A stretch of DNA of 64,000 nt from Micromonospora sp. NBC_00389 (GTDB taxonomy: Bacteria > Actinomycetota > Actinomycetes > Mycobacteriales > Micromonosporaceae). Shown piece by piece: positions 51,513 to 60,649 of the stretch (positions within the stretch are counted from its first letter, which is position 1; every line of letters starts with the position of its first letter). The stretch spans positions 2,666,001 through 2,730,000 of the forward strand of contig NZ_CP107947.1 in NCBI RefSeq assembly GCF_036059255.1, read 5' to 3'. The translations under genes were made by a program, and so were the position numbers. Under the pieces are notes generated by a model. It searched no databases, was not told the origin of the DNA, and saw only the letters and a program-made list of their open reading frames with translations.

Positions 51513-52067
51513 TCAGGAGGCGTACGGCCGGGCGGCGCGGCCGTCGCGTAACGCCAGACCCCACCAGCGGAGCTGGTCGAGCAGGACGCGGGTGTCCCGG
51601 CGAAGTTCGTCGGTGCATTGCGGCGTCGGTTCACCGGCGAGCAGGTCGATCCCGACGACGTCGCGCACCGTCATCGCGTGCAGCGCCGTGAAGACGGTGC
51701 GCAGTTGGTCGACCGCGTGCAGGCCGGTGGACCGGCAACCGTACGACACGAAGCCGACCGGTTTGGCCTGCCATTCGTCGTACGCATAGTCGATCGCCTG
51801 TTTCAAGGGTGCCGGGAAGCTGTGGTTGTACTCGGGGGTGACCACGACGAACGCGTCCGCCCGGCCGACCTCGCGGACGAACGCCCGGATGGACGCGGTC
51901 GGCTCGGCCGGATAGCTGGCCGGGAAGTCGTACTCGCTGAGGTCAACGACTGTCACCGTGAGGTCGTCGTGCCGCTCGGCCTGGTCGACGAACCAGCGGG
52001 CGACCCGGTCCCCGGCCCGCCCCTCGCGGGTGCTGCCGACGATCACGGCGATCCTGAGCGGTGTCAT
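51513..52067 (-). CDS. NADPH-dependent FMN reductase family protein
   Basis: A 184-aa flavodoxin-fold reductase: IAVIVGSTREGRAGDRVA binds the FMN phosphate, VVVTPEYNHSFPAPLKQAIDYAYDEW is the conserved second block, and VSYGCRS the third. It reduces quinones, azo compounds or FMN with NAD(P)H. ATG 52067 follows GGGAGGGG; a longer frame lacks a site. A 10-3-10 palindrome lies 59-81 bp upstream. Confidence 0.88.
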   Translation of the reverse strand: MTPLRIAVIVGSTREGRAGDRVARWFVDQAERHDDLTVTVVDLSEYDFPASYPAEPTASIRAFVREVGRADAFVVVTPEYNHSFPAPLKQAIDYAYDEWQAKPVGFVSYGCRSTGLHAVDQLRTVFTALHAMTVRDVVGIDLLAGEPTPQCTDELRRDTRVLLDQLRWWGLALRDGRAARPYAS

Positions 52068-52125
52068 CGTTTCCCCTCCCGGCCCCCGGACTCTCACCAG
52101 TCAGGCGCGAGGGGACGGCCGGCGG

Positions 52126-52148
52126 CCCGCTAGATTTGATCTAGCGGG
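52126..52148. promoter_or_regulatory. perfect 10-3-10 palindrome upstream of FMN reductase
   Basis: CCCGCTAGAT and ATCTAGCGGG are exact complements around TTG. It is an operator candidate (MarR/TetR-like shape) for the reductase/ABC operon; the regulator is not in the adjacent genes. Confidence 0.55.
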
Positions 52149-52565
52149 CTCGGACTCCTTGTCGCCAATGGCGCCCTGATGCCCCAACCGAAGTCGACGA
52201 CCGATGCTGGCCGTCCGGCTGTATCAGCCCTCTGACCAGTGCATCCAGTCGGCCAGATGACAGTGTTGCGGCCATTCCATTGAGTAACGAGGCCCGATAT
52301 TTGTACGTTTCCTGGCGGCGCGGGCAGGCAGGGGTGACCGTTCCGGTGAGGTCGCATCACGGTGTGGTAACAAGTATTAGCGGTGTAGATCTGTCGGCAT
52401 TTAGCGCCCGTACCCACAACGGCAGGTCACAGTGTTCTCCGTCACACGAGTCTCTTCCTAAACATTGCGAGCTGTCCTATTTGGTCGGTACTTCGACATG
52501 GTTCTGGTGCTGTAGCAGCGTGTACCCCCTCGGGTACTCATCGCTGTCGCAGGGCGGGGAGCGTG
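52149..52565. other. intergenic region before membrane-protein operon
   Basis: About 417 bp of lower GC than its surroundings, without a convincing gene. It should hold the promoter of the rightward operon, with GGGGAG at 52555-52560 as its ribosome site. Confidence 0.5.
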
Positions 52566-54428
52566 ATGGTCATGGATGAGCCGCACTCCGTACGAAAGAT
52601 GATGATGAACATTGCCTTCGCCGGGGCGGCCGCCGTTCTCGTCACCGCTGCGGGCGGCACGGGTTGGCTCCGTAACCGCCTCGATGCGTACGGCGAATGG
52701 TTCGTCCGCAACGGCAACCTGCTGGAGGGCCTCGCACGAACCCTCTGCCTGGCGGCGGCGCTCATCCTCGGCGGGGTGATCTTCTCGAGGTTGCGGCAGC
52801 GTCTGGGCGAGGAGAAGACCGTGGCGCAGCGCCCGGGACAACCCGACGTCCCGTGGTTGCAGCGCCTACAGGCGTCGGCGGCCGAGCGCCTCAGCGAGCA
52901 GGACCGCAAGGCGATCACGATGTTCGTGGAGCTCATCGTCGACCCGGCCCGCTCCCGCTCTCGGCTGGCGGAAACCGTCGACCTCGACGAGCGGGCGGTA
53001 AGGCAGCAGGTGTCGATCTCGTTCGCGCTGCCCGACGCCGAGGACGGCGGAAGGGCTCTCTACATCCCGATCCTGCAGCCGATAAAGGGCGAACTGGTGG
53101 ACAACTTCCAGCTCCAGTCGGCCGGCGGCAGTTCGTTGCCGACGCTCTCCTACGAGGAGACCACCAAGCTGGCTGCGGCGGGGCTTCGGCTCATCCTGAT
53201 GGAGATCTTCGCTGCCAAGGATGCGCCTTCCCCGCCGAAGACACTGGACGAGCCCGTGCGCGCGGCCGAGCTGGCCATGCTTCAGATCGTGGCGACCCGT
53301 GGGCCACTGCACACCGGGCAGGTGCACGGACGGTTGGACGTCATTCTCGAGGAGATCAAATTTCCCGACGACGACAGCCGGGAACGCGTCCGCAAATACG
53401 TCGCGGCCCTCAGCTGGTCGTACCCGATCGTCGCCGTTGTCTCCACGGTTGACGCGTCCAGCGGGCGATTCCTGATCAAGTACGAGCGGACCTTCGTGCC
53501 GGCGTCCCTGACCACGAGCTGGCGGGGGCTGCTCCGGCTCGGGCTCGGTCTCAAGCCGGACAAGGTGGCGATACCGGTGGAGCTGGCGCTCACCGCCGAG
53601 AGCTACCACCTGCGGGTCAACGCTCCGGCGAACAAGTACGTCATCAAGCAGTACCTGCAGTGCCGGCACTGCCGGGTCCTGCTGACTCGCCAGTGGCGCG
53701 GCAGGGCACCGGTCGGGATCCCCGCCGACGAGGACCGGTCCGGTAAGAAGCCCGACAACAAAAGGCACCTCTGCGCGCATGAGCTCGACCAGACGAGAAG
53801 TGCGACCGACGACGACCGGGTCACCGACCACCATTTCCGAGTTCGTCGTAAGCGCGGGCAGAACTTCGTGCATGTCTATATGCGGGGATATTCCCGGGCC
53901 GCGCCGAAACTGCGAGACCTGCAACTGATCACCACCTTCAAAGAAACCCCACCCGGCGCCCGTGGGCGCGCGGCGATCACCGCCCTGGCCACCACCCTCC
54001 TGCTCGCGGTTGCCGGCAACCTCTTGAACAGCCCGCAGGGCACCCAAGTGGGAGGTCTGCCGGCCCTGATGCTCGCGTTGCCGGCAGTGGCCGCCTCGTG
54101 GTTCGGCCTCTCGTCGGACAAGGACGCGCTGGTCGGTGGTTCACTGCTTGCGCGTCTGTCACTCGTCGTCAGCGGGGTGGTCTCGGTGATCGCGGTTGTG
54201 CTGTATCTCAGCTCCCCGCCACCGAGCGCGCCGGCACCCATCGTTGGGGGGAGCATCGCCGACCCGCTGACCTTCGTTGGAATCACTGACTGGCGTTGGA
54301 TCACGCTCTGTATCGTCTCGGCGTTGAACTTGACCTATATCAGCTACCGGTTCGCGCTCAAGCTCGTGCACTTCAATGACCTGATAAGGCGCGAAGACCT
54401 TGGTGCTGGTGACTTCGCATGGCGATGA
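52566..54428 (+). CDS. membrane protein with Cys/His motif, unknown function
   Basis: A 620-aa protein. Two hydrophobic helices lie near the N-terminus (about 12-33 and 55-77), then a long soluble region, and four helices at the C-terminus (about 465-600). The soluble part holds YLQCRHCRVLLTRQW and, 30 residues later, RHLCAHEL, a possible zinc site. I do not recognise the family. ATG 52566 is best placed to GGGGAG; GTG 52563 and ATG 52572 are near. Its stop is about 20 bp before the start I prefer for the next gene. Confidence 0.7.
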   Translation: MVMDEPHSVRKMMMNIAFAGAAAVLVTAAGGTGWLRNRLDAYGEWFVRNGNLLEGLARTLCLAAALILGGVIFSRLRQRLGEEKTVAQRPGQPDVPWLQRLQASAAERLSEQDRKAITMFVELIVDPARSRSRLAETVDLDERAVRQQVSISFALPDAEDGGRALYIPILQPIKGELVDNFQLQSAGGSSLPTLSYEETTKLAAAGLRLILMEIFAAKDAPSPPKTLDEPVRAAELAMLQIVATRGPLHTGQVHGRLDVILEEIKFPDDDSRERVRKYVAALSWSYPIVAVVSTVDASSGRFLIKYERTFVPASLTTSWRGLLRLGLGLKPDKVAIPVELALTAESYHLRVNAPANKYVIKQYLQCRHCRVLLTRQWRGRAPVGIPADEDRSGKKPDNKRHLCAHELDQTRSATDDDRVTDHHFRVRRKRGQNFVHVYMRGYSRAAPKLRDLQLITTFKETPPGARGRAAITALATTLLLAVAGNLLNSPQGTQVGGLPALMLALPAVAASWFGLSSDKDALVGGSLLARLSLVVSGVVSVIAVVLYLSSPPPSAPAPIVGGSIADPLTFVGITDWRWITLCIVSALNLTYISYRFALKLVHFNDLIRREDLGAGDFAWR

Positions 54429-54448
54429 TGAGAGAGACTGGAGGACCT

Positions 54449-54865
54449 GTGGCGACACCCGACACACCACAATCCGAGGGGCAGTCCGAGGATCGGTATC
54501 TCGTCGACGACGCCGTCTGGGTGTTGCCGTCCAGCAGTTACGTGGACCCGGGGCCGCCGTTGGAGACGAGCCTCTTCGACGATCCTCAGCGCCTCAACCG
54601 GGCCTGGTCACTCACCATGTCGACCCTCCGGGCGGAGGCCCGGGAGTCGCCTCAGCAGCGTCGGCAGGTCGAGGATCGCGCCCGTGCGTTGATCGACGAG
54701 GCGAACCTGTCGGTCACACCCTCAGGCGACCGCGACGCCGGGAGCTCCGTCGAAGCGCCGGTCCCCGTCGCTGAGCCCAAGGACGGGCCGCGCACGGGTT
54801 TTGCCGACCGGGTCGACCGACTTGCCCAGGCGACCCTGCGGGTCGCTCGGCTGCGACACAGTTGA
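54449..54865 (+). CDS. small soluble hypothetical protein
   Basis: A 138-aa acidic protein (TPQSEGQSEDRYLVDDAVWVLPSSSYVDPG...). It has no membrane segment and no family I recognise. GTG 54449 follows GGAGG; an ATG at 54419 would overlap the membrane-protein gene. It is probably its partner in a two-gene operon. Confidence 0.55.
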   Translation: MATPDTPQSEGQSEDRYLVDDAVWVLPSSSYVDPGPPLETSLFDDPQRLNRAWSLTMSTLRAEARESPQQRRQVEDRARALIDEANLSVTPSGDRDAGSSVEAPVPVAEPKDGPRTGFADRVDRLAQATLRVARLRHS

Positions 54866-54868
54866 GGA

Positions 54869-55384
54869 ATGGCACAGGTACGCATCGAGCCGTGGCACGA
54901 GGATGACCTCGACCTGCTGCGGCAGCTCAACTCACCGGAGACGCGGAAGCACACCGGCGGTCCGGAGACCGACGAGCAGGTGCTCGCCCGGCACGACCGC
55001 TACGTGCACTTCGCCGACGGCGGGCAGGGCTGCATGTTCACCCTGGTGCTGCCCGACGGCGCGCGGGCGGGCAGCGTCGGCTACTGGGCCCGCGAGTGGC
55101 GTGAGCAGCCGGTGTACGAGATGGGCTGGGCGGTGCTGCCCGCGTACCGGGGGCAGGGGCTGGCCACCGCCGCGGTGCGCGCGGTCGTCGACGTGGCCCG
55201 CGCCCGGCGGACCCGCCGCTACGCGCACGCCTACCCCTCGGTCGACAACCCCGCGTCGAACGCGGTCTGCCGCAAGGCCGGCTTCACCCTGCTGGGCGAG
55301 ACCGGTTTCGAATACCCGCCGGGGCACATGATGCGCGCCAACGACTGGCAGCTCGACCTGACCGCCCCACCGGCCGAGGGCTGA
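54869..55384 (+). CDS. GNAT-family N-acetyltransferase
   Basis: A 171-aa acetyltransferase of the RimJ/RimL-like group: VRIEPWHEDDLDLLRQL, then EMGWAVLPAYRGQGLATAAVRAVVD (acetyl-CoA loop RGQGLA) and NAVCRKAGFTLLGE. It transfers acetyl from acetyl-CoA to an amine; the substrate is unknown. ATG 54869 lies 3 bp after the previous stop, after TTGAGGA. Confidence 0.9.
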   Translation: MAQVRIEPWHEDDLDLLRQLNSPETRKHTGGPETDEQVLARHDRYVHFADGGQGCMFTLVLPDGARAGSVGYWAREWREQPVYEMGWAVLPAYRGQGLATAAVRAVVDVARARRTRRYAHAYPSVDNPASNAVCRKAGFTLLGETGFEYPPGHMMRANDWQLDLTAPPAEG

Positions 55385-55415
55385 CGCCGGCGGGGCGGTC
55401 ACCGCGAGGGCACGG

Positions 55416-56402
55416 TCACCAGGTGGTGTCGAGGCGGTGCCGCTGCTCAGCGGTCAGCTCCAGGTCCACCGCCGCCAGGCTCTCGTCGAGCTGAGCCACC
55501 GAGGAGGCGCCCACCAGCGGGATCGACGGCAGGTCGCCGCCCAGCAACCAGGCGAGCACCACCTGGTTGACCGTCGCGCCGGTCTGCCCGGCCACCTCCC
55601 GCAGCGCGGCCAGCCGGCGCGGCGCGCTCGGCAGGTCGTACGCCGCGCTGAGCGGCTTGTCCGCCCGGGTGAACGCCCCCTTGAGCAGCGGCGAGTACGC
55701 CACCAGGGTCAGCTCGGGCTCGGCGCGCAGGTAGCTGAGCAGGTCGCCGCTGACGCCGCCGGGCTCGCCGTCCGGGTCCAGGTCGCTGGCCAGGTCGGTC
55801 CGGTTCGGCAGGTAGCTGCGGTGGTACTGGAGCACCTCGTAGCCCGGCAGGCCGGCGGCGGCGGCCAGCGCACGGGCCCGCTCGACCCGCCAGGCCCGGT
55901 GATTGCTCGCCCCCAGCAGGCCCACTGTCCCTTCGGCGACCAGCTCGGCGAAGCCCTCCACGGTCTCCGTCAGCGGCACCACGCGGTCCTCGATGTGCGC
56001 GTAGAGCAGGTCCAGCCGCTCCACGCCGAGCCGGTCCCGACTGCGCTCCGCCGACTCGCGGATCACCTTGGCGGACAGGCCCTCGGCGTTGTCCAGGTAG
56101 CTGGTCCCCGGAGCCAGCGGGCGGCCGCCGACCTTGGTGGCGATGACGATCTCGGCGCCGACGCCCCGGCTGCGCCGCCACCGGCCGAGCAGCTCCTCGC
56201 TCTGCCCGCCCTGGCCGCCGTCCACCCAGAACGCGTAGTTGTCCGACGTGTCGATGAAGGTGCCGCCGGCCTCGACGTACCGGTCGAGGATCGCGTACGA
56301 GGTGGCCTCGTCGGTGGCGCTGCCGAAGAGCATCGCGCCGAGGCTGAGCACGCTGACCTCGCGCCGGGTCGCCGGGTCGGTGCCGATCGTGCGGTACCGC
56401 AT
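55416..56402 (-). CDS. aldo/keto reductase
   Basis: A 328-aa NADPH-dependent aldo/keto reductase of the YajO/oxidoreductase group. MRYRTIGTD at the start, FIDTSDNYAFW (catalytic Asp and Tyr), IATKVGG (Lys), and late GASSVAQLDESLAAVDLELT match the family. ATG 56402 follows GAGGAGATCCC. It converges with the GNAT gene and lies downstream of the SDR gene. Confidence 0.9.
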   Translation of the reverse strand: MRYRTIGTDPATRREVSVLSLGAMLFGSATDEATSYAILDRYVEAGGTFIDTSDNYAFWVDGGQGGQSEELLGRWRRSRGVGAEIVIATKVGGRPLAPGTSYLDNAEGLSAKVIRESAERSRDRLGVERLDLLYAHIEDRVVPLTETVEGFAELVAEGTVGLLGASNHRAWRVERARALAAAAGLPGYEVLQYHRSYLPNRTDLASDLDPDGEPGGVSGDLLSYLRAEPELTLVAYSPLLKGAFTRADKPLSAAYDLPSAPRRLAALREVAGQTGATVNQVVLAWLLGGDLPSIPLVGASSVAQLDESLAAVDLELTAEQRHRLDTTW

Positions 56403-56480
56403 GGGATCTCCTCTCGTGCGCCCTACCGGTGGGCGCCCGCCCGCCACCCTGCCGGTTGGAGCGCACTCGAGGTCAACCCC

Positions 56481-57236
56481 TCACCAGGGCAGCTCCCCGT
56501 ACCCGCCGCCGGCGTCCATCTGGAAGCCCCACAGCAGCCCGCTCGGCCCGTCCGCCGGCAGCGTCGCCAGGTGCACGCTGACCTCGGCGCCCTGCTCCGG
56601 CGTCCGGAAGCCGCTGTTTCCGTTGAGGTCGGTGGCGCAGTAACCGGGGTTCGCCGCGTTCACCTTGATCGGGGTGTCCCGCAGCTCCTTGGCGTACATC
56701 GCGGTGATCATGTTCAGCGCCGCCTTCGACGACGGGTACGGCACCGAGGTCAAGGCGAACAGCGCGCCCGCCGGGTCGGTCATCACCGCGATGGAGCCGA
56801 CCTCGCTGGAGACGTTGACGATCCGGGCCGCCGGTGCCCGGCGCAGCAGTGGCAGCAGCGCGTTGGTCATCGCCACCACCCCGAAGACGTTCGTCTCGTA
56901 CACCCGACGCAGCGTCGCCACGGTGGTGTCGCTGGGCAGCGCCCGCTGTCCGTCGCCGAGCACGATGCCGGCGTTGTTGACCAGCACGTCCAGCCGGCCG
57001 TACTCCGTCTCGACCAGCTTCGCTGCGGCCGACACCGATTCGGCGTCGGTGACGTCCACGGGCACGAACCGGGCGTCCGTGCCGCCGTCGCGTAGCTCCC
57101 GCTCGGCTGCCCGACCCCGCTCGGCGTCCCGCGCGCCGACCAGCACGGTCATCCCGAGGCTGCCGAGCTGTCGGGCGGTGGCCAGGCCGATGCCCTTGTT
57201 GGCCCCGGTGATCAGGGCGATCATGTTCGTTGTCAT
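56481..57236 (-). CDS. short-chain dehydrogenase/reductase
   Basis: A 251-aa SDR with cofactor motif TGANKGIGLA, NNAGI, the Ser in NVSSEVGSI and catalytic Y-x-x-x-K in PYPSSKAALN. The carbonyl-reductase-like C-terminus (ANPGYCATDLNG) fits classical SDRs. ATG 57236 diverges from the XRE regulator gene (103 bp between starts), a common arrangement in which the regulator controls the SDR. Confidence 0.92.
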   Translation of the reverse strand: MTTNMIALITGANKGIGLATARQLGSLGMTVLVGARDAERGRAAERELRDGGTDARFVPVDVTDAESVSAAAKLVETEYGRLDVLVNNAGIVLGDGQRALPSDTTVATLRRVYETNVFGVVAMTNALLPLLRRAPAARIVNVSSEVGSIAVMTDPAGALFALTSVPYPSSKAALNMITAMYAKELRDTPIKVNAANPGYCATDLNGNSGFRTPEQGAEVSVHLATLPADGPSGLLWGFQMDAGGGYGELPW

Positions 57237-57339
57237 GCCCTCGACACTGCCCGCCGGGCCCGGCCGGCGGGAGAGACCGGCTGAGGCTGGGACCAGGGGT
57301 ACCACCCTCACCGCCGGTGGCTGAGGCAAGCTTGGGGAC

Positions 57340-58182
57340 ATGGACCGCAACTGCCTGCGACGTGACGAACTGGCGGCGTTCCTGCGCAGCCGCCGGGCCC
57401 GACTGCGTCCTGCCGAGGTCGGCCTCCCCGACGGGGTCCGGCGTCGCACGCCCGGCCTGCGCCGGCAGGAGGTTGCCCAGCTCGCCGGCATGTCGGTCGA
57501 CTACTACATCCGCATCGAGCAGGGCCGTGGCCCGCACCCGTCCCGGCAGGTGCTGTCCGCGCTGGCCCGGGCGCTGCTGCTCAGCCGGGACGAGCGTGAG
57601 TACCTGTTCCGGGTGGCGGGGGAGAGCCCACCACTGACGGCCGGGCCGAGCCGGGAGGTGACCCCTGGGCTGCGGCACCTGCTCGACGCGATGACCGAGA
57701 CCCCGGCGTACCTGGTCGACGCGGCGTACCACGTGCTGGCCTGGAACCGGCTGGCCACGTACTTCGTAGGGGATCTTGCGACCGTGCCCACCACGGACCG
57801 CAACATGATCCGCTGGATGTTCCGCCGGCCCGCCGAGGACAGGTACTGGACCGACCCCGACCTGGTCCGGTTCGTCCGCGCCTCGGTCGCCGACCTGCGC
57901 GCCGCCTATGGCCGCTACCCCGGCGACCGGGCGGTCCAGCAGTTGGTCACCGAGCTGCTCGGCACCTCGCCCCGGTTCGCCCAGCTCTGGGCCGAGCACG
58001 ACGTGGCCGAACGCCGGCCCGTCGTCAAGCGGGTGCCGCACCCCGAGCTGGGGCCGTTGGAGTTCGAGTGCCGGGTACTGCACGTGCAGGAGACCGACCA
58101 GCGGATGATCGTCTACGTCCCCGAGCCCGGCTCGCCCACCCAGGCGGTGTTCCGCCGGCTCGCTGAGCGCGTCGCTTCCTGA
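57340..58182 (+). CDS. XRE-family regulator with MmyB-like ligand domain
   Basis: A 280-aa regulator. The helix-turn-helix is at the N-terminus (LRRQEVAQLAGMSVDYYIRIEQGRGPHPS); the rest is an MmyB-like domain (LVDAAYHVLAWNRLATYFVGDL, ERRPVVKRVPHPELGPLEFECRVLHV). It probably represses the divergent SDR gene. Its 3' end overlaps the DUF5937-type regulator gene on the other strand by about 70 bp. Confidence 0.92.
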   Translation: MDRNCLRRDELAAFLRSRRARLRPAEVGLPDGVRRRTPGLRRQEVAQLAGMSVDYYIRIEQGRGPHPSRQVLSALARALLLSRDEREYLFRVAGESPPLTAGPSREVTPGLRHLLDAMTETPAYLVDAAYHVLAWNRLATYFVGDLATVPTTDRNMIRWMFRRPAEDRYWTDPDLVRFVRASVADLRAAYGRYPGDRAVQQLVTELLGTSPRFAQLWAEHDVAERRPVVKRVPHPELGPLEFECRVLHVQETDQRMIVYVPEPGSPTQAVFRRLAERVAS

Positions 58183-59147
58183 CCCGACCGGCAGCCGACC
58201 AGCCCGTCCCCGTGGGCGGATCGCCGGTAGAGCACGCTGTGCCGCTCGCGGCTGCGCACCACCAGGCCGGAGCGCAGCAGCACCCCCAGGTGGTAGGAGA
58301 CGGTGGCCGGGGCCAGCCGGTGCCGCTCGCTGAGCTGCCCGGTGGAGCGGGGCACGTCCAGGTCCGCCAGGATCGCCGCTCGGCTCGCGCCGACCAGGTC
58401 ATCGAGCCGGCCCGCCCGGCGCTGCTCCGCCCGCCCCACGCCGAGCGGGTAGACCAGCACCGCGTTGCCCTCGTCGCACAGCTGGGTGGACACCTGCGGC
58501 CAGGCCAGCGCCGACGGCGCGAGCACCAGCTCCGCGCCGGTCAGCGCGGTGGTGATCCGGTACGAGCTGTCGATGGTCAGCGACCTGCCGGTCCAGCCGA
58601 CCTTCGGGTGCAGATTGTTCAGCATGGTGCCCACCCCGGCGGTCGCCATCGCGGTGGCTCGGACGGCGAGTTCGGCCTCCAGCGTGGCCCGCACCGCCGG
58701 CCACTGCTCGGCGAGCGCGGCAAGCCAGAAGTGCCGCAGCCCGTCGGTGACCCGCCGGGCGAGGGTGCCGTCCTCGACCGCCGCGCGGACCCGCGCCGGC
58801 ATCCCGTCCGCCGGGTATCGGGCGTTCACCTGGATTGTCACCTCGTCGTCTGGGGTCGCCGCCATGGCCGCCAACTGTCGGTCGAAGACCGCGTCGAGCG
58901 GGCCCAGCGGCGGCTTCGGCGTGAGTAGGTCGGGCGTGTAGCCGAGCCGGCCGGGTGGCGTCACCAGCGCCGCGACCAGGGCCACGTCGGGGTGCCGCAG
59001 TGCGGCGCGGGCGGCCGGCCCGGGATCGCCGTGCACCGGATGCCCGAACCGGGAGAGCGCGGCCCGCATCCAGGACGTCACCTCCGAGGCGGGCGAGATC
59101 GCCAACCGGAGCCGGGCGAGGCTCGGGCCGTCCAGATGCGCGACCAT
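58113..59147 (-). CDS. DUF5937-type ArsR-family regulator
   Basis: A 344-aa protein with a large N-terminal ligand domain (DUF5937-like) and a C-terminal winged helix: RAAILADLDVPRSTGQLSERHRLAPATVSYHLGVLLRSGLVVRSRERHSVLYRRS. It has a tail that overlaps the XRE gene end by about 70 bp. ATG 59147 is the likely start, although a clear ribosome site is lacking. It diverges from the SnoaL-like gene. Confidence 0.85.
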   Translation of the reverse strand: MVAHLDGPSLARLRLAISPASEVTSWMRAALSRFGHPVHGDPGPAARAALRHPDVALVAALVTPPGRLGYTPDLLTPKPPLGPLDAVFDRQLAAMAATPDDEVTIQVNARYPADGMPARVRAAVEDGTLARRVTDGLRHFWLAALAEQWPAVRATLEAELAVRATAMATAGVGTMLNNLHPKVGWTGRSLTIDSSYRITTALTGAELVLAPSALAWPQVSTQLCDEGNAVLVYPLGVGRAEQRRAGRLDDLVGASRAAILADLDVPRSTGQLSERHRLAPATVSYHLGVLLRSGLVVRSRERHSVLYRRSAHGDGLVGCRSGQEATRSASRRNTAWVGEPGSGT

Positions 59148-59277
59148 CACAGCGCGGATCGTACAAGCGGTGGCGTCGATGCGCGGTCCGCATTCGAGCT
59201 GGTTCGAATCACTACCCGGCGGCGCGGCGGGCCGGGTTGGCTGCGAGGGCAGAGCCACTCGTCCTGAGGAGAACCCG

Positions 59278-59808
59278 ATGCTCCCACCTGCCTCCGCCCG
59301 TCCCGCCGGCCGGCTCGGCCGCACGATCGCCCTGGTCGGGCTCACCGCCGGCCTGCTGGCCGCGGCTCCCGCCGCGGTGTCGGCCGCCACCCCCGCTCCG
59401 GGCGACACCACTACCGGCGACGCGGCCGCCCGGGGCTGCGAGCGCTCCTTCGACCAGGCCGTCCGGGCGTACGTGGACACCACCGCCCGGCGCGACCTGG
59501 ACGGCTTCGCCGCGCTGCTGCACCCCGACGTCACCTCCGTCTTCGCCTCCGACGGGGAGGTGCTCGACGGCAAGCGGGCCACCGTCGACTGGCTGCGCGG
59601 GTTCTTCGCCGACGACTCCTGGACCCAGTCGTTCAGCGTCGCGAAGCAGACCGTGGCGGGCTGCCGCACCGGCTTCGTGCTGTTCGACTCCGTCTACGCG
59701 GTGCCGGCCAGCGGCACCCGGGTACCGCTGCTGATCGGGGTGAGCTACACCTACCAGCACGGCCGATGGCTGGTGCTGCAGAACCAGGATTCCGTCGGCC
59801 GAATCTGA
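59278..59808 (+). CDS. secreted SnoaL/NTF2-like protein
   Basis: A 176-aa protein with a signal peptide (TIALVGLTAGLLAAAPAAVSAAT) and an NTF2-like fold: FDQAVRAYVDTTARRDLDGFAALLHPDVTSVFASDGEVLDGKRATVDWLRGFF. Such domains bind small ligands or act as isomerases; here it acts outside the cell. ATG 59278 follows TGAGGAGAA. It diverges from the regulator at 58113, which may control it. Confidence 0.85.
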   Translation: MLPPASARPAGRLGRTIALVGLTAGLLAAAPAAVSAATPAPGDTTTGDAAARGCERSFDQAVRAYVDTTARRDLDGFAALLHPDVTSVFASDGEVLDGKRATVDWLRGFFADDSWTQSFSVAKQTVAGCRTGFVLFDSVYAVPASGTRVPLLIGVSYTYQHGRWLVLQNQDSVGRI

Positions 59809-59875
59809 CCAGGGGGGTCGCCATCCGGGGGGAGGGGCGGGCGCGGCAGCAGCAGCGCCCGCCCCACGGCGGCGT

Positions 59876-60571
59876 TCAGGCGATCTTCTCCAGAGCGGCC
59901 GTCGCGAGCGGGGCGATCTTCGCGATCAGGGCGGTGCCGGCCGCCAGGTCGCCGTCGCTCGCCGAGGCGTCCACCTCCATGACGAAGTTGCCGCGTACCA
60001 GGATGAGCGTGCACTGGTGCCGGGTCGCCTTGCCCTTCAGCCGCTCGCAGAAGGTGATCACGTCCGGGCCGTTCGGGACCGGCGGGGGCGAGGGCCGCAC
60101 GATCGTCGAGGTACGCCCGTCGTTGGGCACCTCGTACTGCTTGCACGTCGCGAGGACGGACCGCAGCTCGTCGGCGAGCTTGCGGCCGGGGACCTTCAGG
60201 TAGCCAACCACGTACTGCCGGACCCACACGCTCTCGCCGTCCCAGCTCCGCTCGCGGTAGGCGGTGCGCTGACGGTCCGACGGCAGGCTGGCCTTACACA
60301 ACGAGATCAGCTTCCACGCGTCGGTGTTCTCGTCGGTGTACTGCGCCGTCTCCGGGTGGAACTCCGCGTCCAGGTCCAGCATCGCCCCCGTCACCCGGCT
60401 GCTTACCTCGGCGGTGGAGGTCGGCGCCGGGCGCGGCTTCGGCGGGGTCGGTGACGCCGACACCGCCGGCACGGACCAGCGGGGGGCCTCGGCGGCCTGG
60501 CTCGGGGAGCAGGCAGCCGGCACGAGCACCAGCAACGACAACAGGGCCAGGATGGTACGGCGGAGCGACAT
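59876..60571 (-). CDS. putative lipoprotein, unknown function
   Basis: A 231-aa protein with signal sequence and lipobox LVPAAC, so Cys 21 would carry the lipid. A Pro/Ser/Thr linker follows, then a helical domain with four Cys (LISLCKASLPSDRQR, ATCKQYE, TFCERLKG, HQCTLILV) that may form two disulphides. ATG 60571 (MSLRRTILALLSLL) is preferred over GTG 60592. No family recognised. Confidence 0.75.
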   Translation of the reverse strand: MSLRRTILALLSLLVLVPAACSPSQAAEAPRWSVPAVSASPTPPKPRPAPTSTAEVSSRVTGAMLDLDAEFHPETAQYTDENTDAWKLISLCKASLPSDRQRTAYRERSWDGESVWVRQYVVGYLKVPGRKLADELRSVLATCKQYEVPNDGRTSTIVRPSPPPVPNGPDVITFCERLKGKATRHQCTLILVRGNFVMEVDASASDGDLAAGTALIAKIAPLATAALEKIA

Positions 60572-60595
60572 CGCCGGGCGCGGTCCTTTCACGCG

Positions 60596-60623
60596 GAAAG
60601 GGGGCCCGGCCGGGCCCCCTTTC
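60596..60623 (-). terminator. 28-bp perfect palindrome, terminator of the second aldo/keto reductase
   Basis: GAAAGGGGGCCCGG and its exact complement form a 28-bp palindrome between the reductase stop and the lipoprotein start. A short run TTTC closes the stem. Confidence 0.7.
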
Positions 60624-60649
60624 TATGTGCGCCGTCGCCGGCCGGCGTG

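Noticed and set aside
55437-57095. 552-codon + frame
   Set aside because: Antisense to aldo/keto reductase and SDR genes; composition is Arg/Gly/Val-rich without motifs.
56473-58083. 536-codon minus frame across the SDR/XRE region
   Set aside because: Overlaps the SDR in another frame and is antisense to the XRE gene.
59190-59225. GGTTCGAATC resembling a tRNA T-loop
   Set aside because: No acceptor stem, anticodon arm or D-arm can be built around it on either strand.
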